Source: Anaerolinea sp. (GTDB lineage: Bacteria; Chloroflexota; Anaerolineae; UBA4142). Taken from it: a stretch of DNA of 32,184 nucleotides. A program made the translations under genes and the position numbers. Location of the stretch: the NCBI GenBank assembly GCA_020722265.1, contig DYLA01000001.1:23766-55949 (forward strand), written 5' to 3'. How positions within the stretch are numbered: position 1 is the stretch's first letter; each line of letters starts with the position of its first letter. The notes beneath the pieces are model-generated. The model had not been told where the DNA came from and made no database searches. It was given only the letters and a program-made list of their open reading frames with translations. This document shows, piece after piece, positions 24,991 to 32,184 of this stretch.

Positions 24991-26024
24991 GCGCATTTTT
25001 CGCCATCGTCAAGAAGGAATTGCGCGCGATCGCGCGCGAGCGGACGATTCTGATCGCGATGGGTATTCAACTGTTCATCGCCTCTTTCTCTTCCGCGCTC
25101 CTCATCGGCTTGCTGTCGCTGTACGATCCCGATTCGGTTGGCATCTACGGGCGCATCAACTTGCGAGTAGGCTGGGTGGGCGCGACGGATAGCGCCCTCA
25201 TCACGCGGTTGGACGAGCGCGGCGTCAACGTCGTCCCCTTTGCCACTGCCGCCGACGCGGACGCAGCGTTTCGACGCGAGGAGGTCGCGGCAATCCTCGT
25301 CGCGCCGGAAGAACGGGGCGAGGTGGTGGAGATGAAGTTGTACCTGCCGCGCCTGGAAGCGCGCGCGTCATTGATTCAGATGATTTTGCAAGAACCCCTC
25401 AAACGCTACGAGAACGTCTTGCGCGCGCCGCGCGGGGTCGAGGTGCGCTACACTGATTTGCAGGGACAGCCGCCGACGACGTTCGAGTTCATCTACTCCG
25501 CGCTCGTTCCGATTTTGATGTTCTTTCCCGCGTTCGTCGCGGGCGGCATCGTCGTGGATTCGCTTTCGGAAGAGATCGAGAACGGCACACTCGGTACGCT
25601 TCTCGCCGCGCCCCTCTCGCTCGACATCGTGGTCGGCGCGAAAATCGCCGCTGCCATCACGCTCGCGGCGCTGCAGTGCGTCGCGTGGCTCGCGCTCTTG
25701 TCGCTGAATCGCATTCTGGTCGAGAATGTCGCGCTCGTGTTGCTGCTCGCGATCATCGTGGCGGCGATCATCGCTTGCGCCTCCGCGCTGGTGACGGTGA
25801 TGTTCGAAGATCGCGAGCGGTCGCAGTTCGTGTACGCGCTCTTCATCCTCGTCGCTGCGAGTGTGAGTTACTTGCTGGACGTGTCGCCGATCAAAACGAT
25901 CGCGCGGTTGGCAAGCGGCGATTATTTCACCGGCGCGGCGGAGGTGGCGTTGTTCGCAGGTGTGTTGGCGGGGATAGCGAGTGTGCTCCTCTTCGTGACG
26001 CGACGTGTCGGGGCATTTCGTTGA
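24987..26024 (+). CDS. ABC-2 type transporter permease
   Basis: KKELRAIARERTILIAMGIQLF, SLSEEIENGTLGTLLAAPLSLDIVVGAKIAAAITLA. Start overlaps the previous stop (ATGA). Confidence 0.88.
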   Translation: MSAFFAIVKKELRAIARERTILIAMGIQLFIASFSSALLIGLLSLYDPDSVGIYGRINLRVGWVGATDSALITRLDERGVNVVPFATAADADAAFRREEVAAILVAPEERGEVVEMKLYLPRLEARASLIQMILQEPLKRYENVLRAPRGVEVRYTDLQGQPPTTFEFIYSALVPILMFFPAFVAGGIVVDSLSEEIENGTLGTLLAAPLSLDIVVGAKIAAAITLAALQCVAWLALLSLNRILVENVALVLLLAIIVAAIIACASALVTVMFEDRERSQFVYALFILVAASVSYLLDVSPIKTIARLASGDYFTGAAEVALFAGVLAGIASVLLFVTRRVGAFR

Positions 26025-26029
26025 CACTC

Positions 26030-26662
26030 CTACGATTCGATCAACACCGCGCGTGCGGGCGCGCCGTCGCCGCCGGCGATTTTGAGCGGCAGGCATACCA
26101 GCGAGTACGCTCCCGGTGCGATCGCGCGCAAGTTCAGTCCTTCGACGATGACGATCCCCGCGCCGAGCAAGAGGCGATGCGTCTGCGGCTCGCGCGCGTC
26201 GAACGCTTCGATGCTGAGATAGTCAATGCCGACGAGTTGAACGCCGCGTCCGATCAGCCACTGGGCGGCGTCTGGCGCGAGCGCGACGAAATCGGTCTGG
26301 AAGTTCGCGCGCTCCCACAACATCGAGTTGCGTGTCTTGAAGAGGACGCGTTTGGTGCGGCGCGGAATTCGCGCGCGCGCGAGATCCGACGCGGTGATGG
26401 TGCGCTCGACGCGCGTCAGGTCCACGACGCGCGCCGGACCGACAAGGGCGCGCAGATCGAGTTGATCTACCGTTTTGCCGCCCGGCACAAAGTGAACCGG
26501 CGGGTCAACGTGAGTACCGGTGTGATTGCCCAGCGAGAGGTGCGAGACGTTCGCCGCGTCCCCCTGGGTGATTTGTTTTTCCGGCGTCACGCGCACCGGC
26601 GGATCGCCGGGGAACGTGGGCATGGCCGGGGTGATGGGGATAGAAATGTCGTGGATTTTCAT
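26030..26662 (-). CDS. Cyclase / kynurenine formamidase-like hydrolase
   Basis: IHDISIPITPAMPTFPGDPPVRV, HLSLGNHTGTHVDPPVHFVPGGKTVDQL, VGIDYLSIEAFD (HxGTHxDxPxH metal motif). Confidence 0.9.
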   Translation of the reverse strand: MKIHDISIPITPAMPTFPGDPPVRVTPEKQITQGDAANVSHLSLGNHTGTHVDPPVHFVPGGKTVDQLDLRALVGPARVVDLTRVERTITASDLARARIPRRTKRVLFKTRNSMLWERANFQTDFVALAPDAAQWLIGRGVQLVGIDYLSIEAFDAREPQTHRLLLGAGIVIVEGLNLRAIAPGAYSLVCLPLKIAGGDGAPARAVLIES

Positions 26663-26720
26663 AGTCATTTTCCTCCTCAAGGCGATTACCGAACGATTCG
26701 CCGGATTGTCGCGCGCTCGC

Positions 26721-26748
26721 ATAGTACACCTTTGCAGGATTCGGTCAA
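26721..26748 (-). promoter_or_regulatory. Promoter for the cyclase gene
   Basis: Minus strand TTGACC-16 bp-TACTAT. Confidence 0.5.
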
Positions 26749-26767
26749 GTAGGGACGAGGCGATCCG

Positions 26768-27565
26768 ATGAATACCCTGACTATTGCACTGGCTCAAATG
26801 GACCTTGCGCTCGGCGAGCCGACGCGCAACTTGGCGACGGTGCGCGCGCATCTCGCCGAGGCAAAAGCGCGCGGCGCCGACGTGATCGTGCTGCCGGAAT
26901 TGTGGAGCAGCGCGTACGACTTGGCGCGCGCCGCCGCGCACGCGTCCGCGCTCGACGATGGGATGTTCGCGGCGATTGCCGACGCCGCGCGCGAACATCA
27001 GATCGCGGTAGTTGGCTCGCTGCTCGAAGCGAAGGAGGGGCGCGTGTACAACACGGCGACGCTGCACGACGCGCGCGGCGAACGCGTCGGCGTGTACCGC
27101 AAATTGCACCTTGTCCCGATGCTCGATGAGGACAAGTTCCTTGCTGCCGGCGATGAGGCGCCCGTTTTCGACGCGCGCTGGGGCAAGGGCGCGCTCGCGG
27201 TCTGCTACGATTTGCGCTTTCCGGAACTGTGGCGGCATTACGCGCTCGCCGGCGCGCGCCTCGTGTTCCTGCCGGCAGAGTGGCCCCAGAAGCGCATCGC
27301 GCACTGGCGCGCGCTCGTGCCGGCGCGGGCAATCGAAAACCAACTTTTCATCGCAGCCTGCAATCGCGTCGGCACGTCGAAAGGCGAAACATTCGGCGGC
27401 AACTCGATGATCGTCAACCCGTGGGGCGAAGTGCTCGTTCAAGGCGACGACCGCGCGGCATTGCTCGTCGCGCCCATTGACCTCGATCGGGTGGACGAGG
27501 TGCGCCAACGCGTGCCAGTGTTTCGGGATCGGCGCGCGGAGGTGTACGCCAAGTGGCGGGGCTAA
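26768..27565 (+). CDS. Carbon-nitrogen hydrolase (nitrilase superfamily, omega-amidase-like)
   Basis: Catalytic triad contexts VIVLPELWSSAYD (E), YRKLHLVPMLDEDKF (K), LAVCYDLRFPELWR (C). Confidence 0.93.
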   Translation: MNTLTIALAQMDLALGEPTRNLATVRAHLAEAKARGADVIVLPELWSSAYDLARAAAHASALDDGMFAAIADAAREHQIAVVGSLLEAKEGRVYNTATLHDARGERVGVYRKLHLVPMLDEDKFLAAGDEAPVFDARWGKGALAVCYDLRFPELWRHYALAGARLVFLPAEWPQKRIAHWRALVPARAIENQLFIAACNRVGTSKGETFGGNSMIVNPWGEVLVQGDDRAALLVAPIDLDRVDEVRQRVPVFRDRRAEVYAKWRG

Positions 27566-27586
27566 GTTCGAGGTTTCGCCTCGAAC
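27566..27586 (+). promoter_or_regulatory. Intercistronic hairpin
   Basis: GTTCGAGG-tttcg-CCTCGAAC, perfect 8-bp stem directly after the nitrilase stop. Confidence 0.5.
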
Positions 27587-27605
27587 CACCAACTCGAGGA
27601 GGACT

Positions 27606-28523
27606 ATGTTCAACGCGATTACGGATGTCGAAGGGATTTTGGTAGGGCATTACACGGACGCCGAGAACAAAACCGGCTGCACCGTCGTGCTCTGCCCACC
27701 CGAAGGCGCGGTGGGTGGGGTGGACGCACGCGGTCCCGCACCGGCGACGCGCGAGACCGATTTGCTGCGTCCCGCGCATCTAGTCGAACGCGTGAACGCG
27801 ATCCTGCTGACCGGTGGGAGCGCGTTTGGGCTCGATGCGGCGGCGGGCGTGATGCGCTTTCTCGAAGAAAAGCACATCGGCTACGAGACCGGCGTTGCGC
27901 GCGTGCCGATCGTTCCAGCGGCGGCGATTTTCGATCTCGCCGTGGGCAGTGCGAAGGTGCGTCCGGACGCGGACGCCGGCTATCGCGCGTGCCTCGCCGC
28001 GACCTCCGGCGCGGTCGAAGAAGGACGCGTGGGCGCGGGAACTGGCGCGTCGGTCGGGCACTTGCTGGGACCCAAGTTCACGTCGCCGGGTGGTGTTGGC
28101 ACGGCGAGTCAGTCCATCGGCAAAGGCATCGTCGTCGGCGCGCTCGTCGTCGTGAATGCGCTCGGCGACGTGGTAGACCCGCGCACCGGCGAAATCATCG
28201 CGGGGACGCGCAAGCCGGTCGTCGGCGGCTGGCTCGATTCCGGCAGCGCCATCAAAGGTGGTCTCGCGCAGACGATTCTCGCGCGGGCGCAGACGACGCT
28301 TGGGGTCGTCGCGACGAACGCCGCGCTGACGAAGGAAGAGACGCATCTCGTCGCGATGATGGCGCACGATGGATTCGCGCGCGCGCTGCGCCCAGCGCAT
28401 ACGCTGTACGATGGCGATGTGATTTTCGTTTTGAGCGCGGGCAAGCCCAAGGGGATTGTGAGTGCCATCGGTCACGCGGCGGCGGAAGTGGTCGCAGAGG
28501 CGATTGTGCGCGCGGTGAGGTGA
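27606..28523 (+). CDS. P1 family peptidase (S58/DmpA-like Ntn hydrolase)
   Basis: AITDVEGILVGHYTD, LLTGGSAFGLDAAAGVMRFLEE, GAGTGASVGHLLG, VVVNALGDVVDPRTGEIIAG. ATG 27606 with SD GAGGAGG. Confidence 0.92.
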   Translation: MFNAITDVEGILVGHYTDAENKTGCTVVLCPPEGAVGGVDARGPAPATRETDLLRPAHLVERVNAILLTGGSAFGLDAAAGVMRFLEEKHIGYETGVARVPIVPAAAIFDLAVGSAKVRPDADAGYRACLAATSGAVEEGRVGAGTGASVGHLLGPKFTSPGGVGTASQSIGKGIVVGALVVVNALGDVVDPRTGEIIAGTRKPVVGGWLDSGSAIKGGLAQTILARAQTTLGVVATNAALTKEETHLVAMMAHDGFARALRPAHTLYDGDVIFVLSAGKPKGIVSAIGHAAAEVVAEAIVRAVR

Positions 28524-28560
28524 TTTTCGATTGGCGACTTGGTTTTCGTAATCGAAAATC
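28522..28560 (+). promoter_or_regulatory. Inverted repeat between the P1 peptidase gene and coaX
   Basis: GATTTTCGATT-(17 nt)-AATCGAAAATC, perfect 11-bp arms. Confidence 0.55.
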
Positions 28561-28575
28561 GTTGGGGAGTTTAGG

Positions 28576-29361
28576 TTGGCAACGATTCTACTGTTCGATA
28601 TCGGCAATACGCGCATCACGCTCGGTGCGTATCGCGGCGATGAACTCGTGGCGACATGGCGTATCGCCACGCGCGTCGAGGGAACGCCGGACGAGTACGC
28701 GGTGATCCTGCGTTCGCTCTTGCGCCAGCGCGGCGCGAATGGCTTGACCTTCGACGGCTGCGCGATCGCGTCATCGGTACCGCCGCTCGTCTCGACCTTC
28801 GTCGAGTTGTGCGCGCAGCACTTGCGCCTTGAGCCGGTCGTCGTCAGCCCGGCGACCGAAACCGGGCTGGTCCTTCGCACCGATTCGCCGGACGAGGTAG
28901 GTGCGGATCGCATCGCGAACGCGGTCGCGGCGAAGACCCTTTACGGCGCGCCTGCCATCGTGATAGACTTTAGTCCGCTCGCGACGATTTTCGACGCGTT
29001 GAGCGCGGCAGGGGAATATCTCGGTGCGGCGATCGCGCCCGGCATCGTGACGGCGGCGGAGGCGTTATTCGCGCACGCGGCGCAGTTACCGCGCGTCGAA
29101 CTGGTCGCGCCAGCCTCGCGCAGTCCCATCGGCAAGAACACGGTGAGCGCGGCGCAAGCCGGCTTGGTCTACGGCTACGTCGCGCTGGTGGAGGGGATGA
29201 TCGCGCGCGTGAAGGGGGAGTTGGGCGCGGCGGCGCGCGTCATCGGTACCGGCGAGATGGTGCGGCTGATTGCGCGCGAGACGCGCGCGCTGGACGTGGT
29301 GGACGAGGAGTTGACGTTGAAGGGACTGAAGATGATTTGGGAGATGAATATGAGAGTGTGA
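28576..29361 (+). CDS. coaX: Type III pantothenate kinase (CoaX), with atypical phosphate/adenosine loops
   Basis: LLFDIGNTRITLGAY, DSPDEVGADRIANAVAA, AAIAPGIVTAAEALF, SPIGKNTVSAAQAGLVYGYVALVEGMI, LTLKGLKMIWE. TTG start. Confidence 0.85.
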   Translation: MATILLFDIGNTRITLGAYRGDELVATWRIATRVEGTPDEYAVILRSLLRQRGANGLTFDGCAIASSVPPLVSTFVELCAQHLRLEPVVVSPATETGLVLRTDSPDEVGADRIANAVAAKTLYGAPAIVIDFSPLATIFDALSAAGEYLGAAIAPGIVTAAEALFAHAAQLPRVELVAPASRSPIGKNTVSAAQAGLVYGYVALVEGMIARVKGELGAAARVIGTGEMVRLIARETRALDVVDEELTLKGLKMIWEMNMRV

Positions 29362-29413
29362 CCTCCACGGTCTTGCGTGGATACTGTGCATCAGGAGGAG
29401 CCGAGGCATCCCT

Positions 29414-30331
29414 ATGAAAACCCAATTCATCATCAACCCCGCGTCTGCGCGCGGCAAAACACGCGAACGTTGGCGCGATATCGAGACGATCCTGCGTACC
29501 GAGGGCTTGGCGTTCGATTCCACCTTCACCGAGCGGTCGGGGCACGCGGTCGAACTGACGCGCGCCGCGCTCGACGCCGGCGCCACTCTCATCGTCGCGG
29601 TCGGCGGCGAAGGCACGCTCAACGAGGTGGTCAACGGGATGGTGACGCCTGATGGTACACCGCGCAACCCGGACGCCGCGCTCGGCGTCATTCCCTGCGG
29701 TACCGGCGGCGATTTCGCGCGTACCGCCGGCATCCCGCGCGATCCCCGCGCGGCGGCGCGGCACCTCGCGCGTGCGACGCGCACGCGCCCGCTCGATCTC
29801 GGCGAAATGGTTTACACGCGCGACGGCAAAGAGACGCGCCGATTTTTCGTGAATATCGCCGGCATCGGTTTCGACGCCGAAGTGATCGAACGCACGGAAT
29901 CCGGCAGCAAGCGCGGCGGCGGCACGATTCCGTACTACACCGCCCTCATCACGACGATTTGGAGATACCAGAACAAAGAGGTCGTCGTGCGGATGGACGA
30001 TCAGCGCGTCGAAGGTACGATGAACGCCGTCGTCGTCTGCAATGGAAAATTCTTCGGCGGCGGGATGCAGATCAGCCCAAACGCCGCGCTCGACGATGGC
30101 TGGTTTCACGTCATCATCCTCGGCGATCTGGGTCGGCTCGAAGTCGTGCTGAACACCCCCCGCTTGTACAATGGCACGATTCTCGAACATCCCAAGGTGT
30201 CCGAGTACCGCGCCACGACCGTCACTGTCGAGCCGAAGCAGCGCATGCTGATCGAAGCCGATGGCGAGTTCATCGGTCCAGGCCCAGCGACGTTCCGGCT
30301 TCATCCCGGCGCGCTGCGACTGCGCGTGTGA
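29414..30331 (+). CDS. Diacylglycerol kinase-like lipid kinase (DagK/YegS family)
   Basis: FIINPASARGKTRERW, IVAVGGEGTLNEVVNGM, LGVIPCGTGGDFARTAGIP, GFDAEVIERTE, NGKFFGGGMQISPNAALDDGWF. Confidence 0.93.
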   Translation: MKTQFIINPASARGKTRERWRDIETILRTEGLAFDSTFTERSGHAVELTRAALDAGATLIVAVGGEGTLNEVVNGMVTPDGTPRNPDAALGVIPCGTGGDFARTAGIPRDPRAAARHLARATRTRPLDLGEMVYTRDGKETRRFFVNIAGIGFDAEVIERTESGSKRGGGTIPYYTALITTIWRYQNKEVVVRMDDQRVEGTMNAVVVCNGKFFGGGMQISPNAALDDGWFHVIILGDLGRLEVVLNTPRLYNGTILEHPKVSEYRATTVTVEPKQRMLIEADGEFIGPGPATFRLHPGALRLRV

Positions 30332-30334
30332 CAA

Positions 30335-31546
30335 GTGAACCCGCAAATCATCCTCAAGCCCGGCAAAGACAAGGCTCTTCGCGCGCGTCATCCGTGGATT
30401 TTCTCCGGCGCGATTGCGCGCGTGGACGCGGCGCGCGACGGCGACACGGTGGACGTGTGCGATGCCGCTGGGCATTGGCTCGCGCGCGGGTATTACAACT
30501 CGCGTTCGCAAATTGCCGTGCGCGTTTGGACCTGGGAGGACGAGCCGATTGACCGCGCCTTTTTGCGCGCGCGGCTGGAGCGCGCCATCGCCGCGCGCGA
30601 CGCGTGCGTGAACCGCGCCGCGACGAACGCATATCGGCTCGTCAACGCGGAGAGCGATTTCCTCCCCGGCTTGGTCGTGGATCGTTACGCGGATTTCGCG
30701 GTGGCGCAGTTCTTGACGTTGGGAGCGGAGGCGCGCAAAGCCGAACTGGTCGAATTGATCGCGGAATTGCTCGCGCCGCGCGGCATCTACGAGCGCAGCG
30801 ACGTGGACGTGCGCGAGAAGGAGGGACTTGCGCCGGCGGTGGGTGTGTTGTGCGGCGACGCGCCGCCCGAGCGGGTGGAGATTTGCGAAAACGGTTTTCG
30901 GTTTCTGGTGGACATCCCGCGAGGGCACAAGACCGGGTTCTATCTCGACCAGCGCGAGAATAGAAAACGGGTTGCCGAATTTCTGAGCGCGGGGGGCGAC
31001 GCCCAGCAGTCGGCGGGCGAGGTGTTGAACGTGTTCGCTTACACCGGCGCGTTCGCGGTGTACGCGTCCGCAGCAAACCCCAGCGCGCGCGTCGTCAACC
31101 TCGACGCGTCGCGCGACGCACTGAACCTCGCGCGCGAAAATATGCGGCTGAACGACTGTGCGGACCGTGGCGAGTTCATCGAAGGGGACGCGTTCTACCT
31201 CTTGCGCCGCTATCGCGATCAGGGCAAATCGTTCGACACGATCATTCTCGATCCGCCCAAATTCGTTCATACGCGGTCGCAGATGGAAGCGGGATTGCGC
31301 GGCTACAAGGATATCAACCTCCTCGCGTTCAAACTCCTCGCGCCGGGCGGCATCCTCGCCACGTTCTCCTGTTCGGGGCAGGTGAGCGCGGCCATGTTCC
31401 AGAAAATCGTCTTTGAAGCCGCGCACGACGCGCGCCGCGACGCGCACATCCTCGCCCACCTCTCGCAATCGTCCGACCATCCGATTCTGCTGGCGTTTCC
31501 GGAATCGGAATATCTCAAAGGACTCATCTGCCGCGCGGTCTACTAA
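30335..31546 (+). CDS. rlmI: 23S rRNA (cytosine-C5) methyltransferase RlmI-like (PUA + SAM methyltransferase)
   Basis: HPWIFSGAI, NAESDFLPGLVVDRYADFAVAQFL, GHKTGFYLDQRENRKRV, VLNVFAYTGAFAVYA, ILDPPKFV, TFSCSGQVS. GTG start. Confidence 0.92.
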   Translation: MNPQIILKPGKDKALRARHPWIFSGAIARVDAARDGDTVDVCDAAGHWLARGYYNSRSQIAVRVWTWEDEPIDRAFLRARLERAIAARDACVNRAATNAYRLVNAESDFLPGLVVDRYADFAVAQFLTLGAEARKAELVELIAELLAPRGIYERSDVDVREKEGLAPAVGVLCGDAPPERVEICENGFRFLVDIPRGHKTGFYLDQRENRKRVAEFLSAGGDAQQSAGEVLNVFAYTGAFAVYASAANPSARVVNLDASRDALNLARENMRLNDCADRGEFIEGDAFYLLRRYRDQGKSFDTIILDPPKFVHTRSQMEAGLRGYKDINLLAFKLLAPGGILATFSCSGQVSAAMFQKIVFEAAHDARRDAHILAHLSQSSDHPILLAFPESEYLKGLICRAVY

Positions 31547-31587
31547 CGAATGGCGCACAGGTACTTCACCCAACAAATCCGGCGGGG

Positions 31588-31643
31588 TCGGTTCGCCTCG
31601 AGACCTGTGAGGTCTTCGGGACCGCGCCGGTCTTGCGAACCGA
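31588..31643. repeat. Compound palindrome predicted to form a three-way junction
   Basis: Outer arms TCGGTTCGC/GCGAACCGA (9 bp) enclose AGACCT-gtg-AGGTCT and GACCG-cgc-CGGTC. Confidence 0.65.
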
Positions 31644-31650
31644 ATCAAAA

Positions 31651-31681
31651 AACGCCGACCATCGTACCGATGGTCGGCGTT
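31651..31681 (-). terminator. Rho-independent terminator of the minus-strand small membrane protein gene
   Basis: AACGCCGACCATCG-tac-CGATGGTCGGCGTT (14-bp stem), followed on the minus strand by a T-rich tract (TTTTGATT). Confidence 0.85.
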
Positions 31682-31690
31682 GTGGCTTTT

Positions 31691-32119
31691 CTACTTTTCC
31701 CTTAGGTTGAAGCCGGAAATTTTCCACTCGCTCCCGATCTGCTGGAGCACCAGACGCACCGTTCCCTCTCTGTTTCCAACAAACGTCACACTGCCATCGA
31801 GTTGCGCTTCGCTGCCGGAGACGTTGCGGGAAGAGAAACTCCACGCGGTCGGCTGCACTTTGGCGTTCTTAACCCGCGTTTCCAGATTGCGCGCGTTCCC
31901 CAGTTCGCGTTGCAGGGTGGGGGCGCATAGGCCGTACGCCTGATCAAAGTTCCCGTTCTTGAGCGCGGTCATAAACGCTTCGCCCGCGTCGGCTGCTGGT
32001 TGCGTCAACCCTAGCGCGGTCAATCCGCCGGTCAACGCGATGCCGATGAAGACCGCCGCGCAGCATACGCATAGACCCAGCACTACCGCGACGATGATCA
32101 ACAAGGTTTTTCTGTTCAT
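31691..32119 (-). CDS. Small single-TM protein with a DUF4878/NTF2-like extracytoplasmic domain
   Basis: TM segment TLLIIVAVVLGLCVCCAAVFIGIALTGG, then AADAGEAFMTALKNGNFDQAYGLCAPTLQREL...VRLVLQQIGSEWKISGFNLREK. SD AGGAGG. Confidence 0.75.
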   Translation of the reverse strand: MNRKTLLIIVAVVLGLCVCCAAVFIGIALTGGLTALGLTQPAADAGEAFMTALKNGNFDQAYGLCAPTLQRELGNARNLETRVKNAKVQPTAWSFSSRNVSGSEAQLDGSVTFVGNREGTVRLVLQQIGSEWKISGFNLREK

Positions 32120-32137
32120 GGTTTCCTCCTGGGCACG

Positions 32138-32166
32138 AGTCTAGCATTATGTAGGGGTCTTGTCAA
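32138..32166 (-). promoter_or_regulatory. Promoter for the small membrane protein gene
   Basis: Minus strand TTGACA-17 bp-TAGACT. Confidence 0.6.
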
Positions 32167-32184
32167 TAGGGGGTGCCCTCTCTA

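Noticed and set aside
29370-29390. ccacggtcttgcgtgg hairpin before the lipid kinase gene
   Set aside because: Five-bp stem only, expected by chance in this GC-rich sequence.
31588-31643. Cloverleaf-like fold as a tRNA gene
   Set aside because: Only 56 nt, two inner hairpins, no T-loop GTTCRANYC, no anticodon arm of proper size.
1-32184. Phage, transposon, toxin-antitoxin or CRISPR-type defence cassette
   Set aside because: No transposase, integrase, Cas, restriction or toxin motifs and no spaced direct-repeat array were found in any reading of the ORF track.

Overview
This is a GC-rich bacterial chromosomal window of about 32 kb. Gene content and style resemble Chloroflexota/Anaerolineae, but that is inference only. 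It encodes about 26 intact CDS plus one truncated gene pair, with no rRNA, tRNA, CRISPR array or transposase that I could see. From left to right: fpg, an in-frame AnmK-MurQ fusion and a GNAT gene (minus strand); dus; a GH18-CE4-GT2 tripartite polysaccharide enzyme; a full-length eukaryotic-nuclear-type DNA topoisomerase IB with two large helical insertions; a membrane-anchored spermidine-synthase-like protein; a DeoR regulator with two Ugp-like ABC importers and no ATPase gene; a 641-bp near-perfect duplication of the ugpE-like 3' end inserted into a lipoprotein gene ahead of a HAD phosphatase; yqeB; a divergent ABC-2 exporter whose first permease is fused to a PrsW-like intramembrane protease; a cluster of three unrelated amide hydrolases; coaX with altered active-site loops; a diacylglycerol-kinase-like gene; rlmI; and a small membrane protein. 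The strongest candidates for follow-up are the eukaryotic-type TopIB, the ABC-2/PrsW fusion, and the duplication whose single SNP creates an overlapping stop/start (ATGA). All family calls come from reading motifs by eye. No searches were run.
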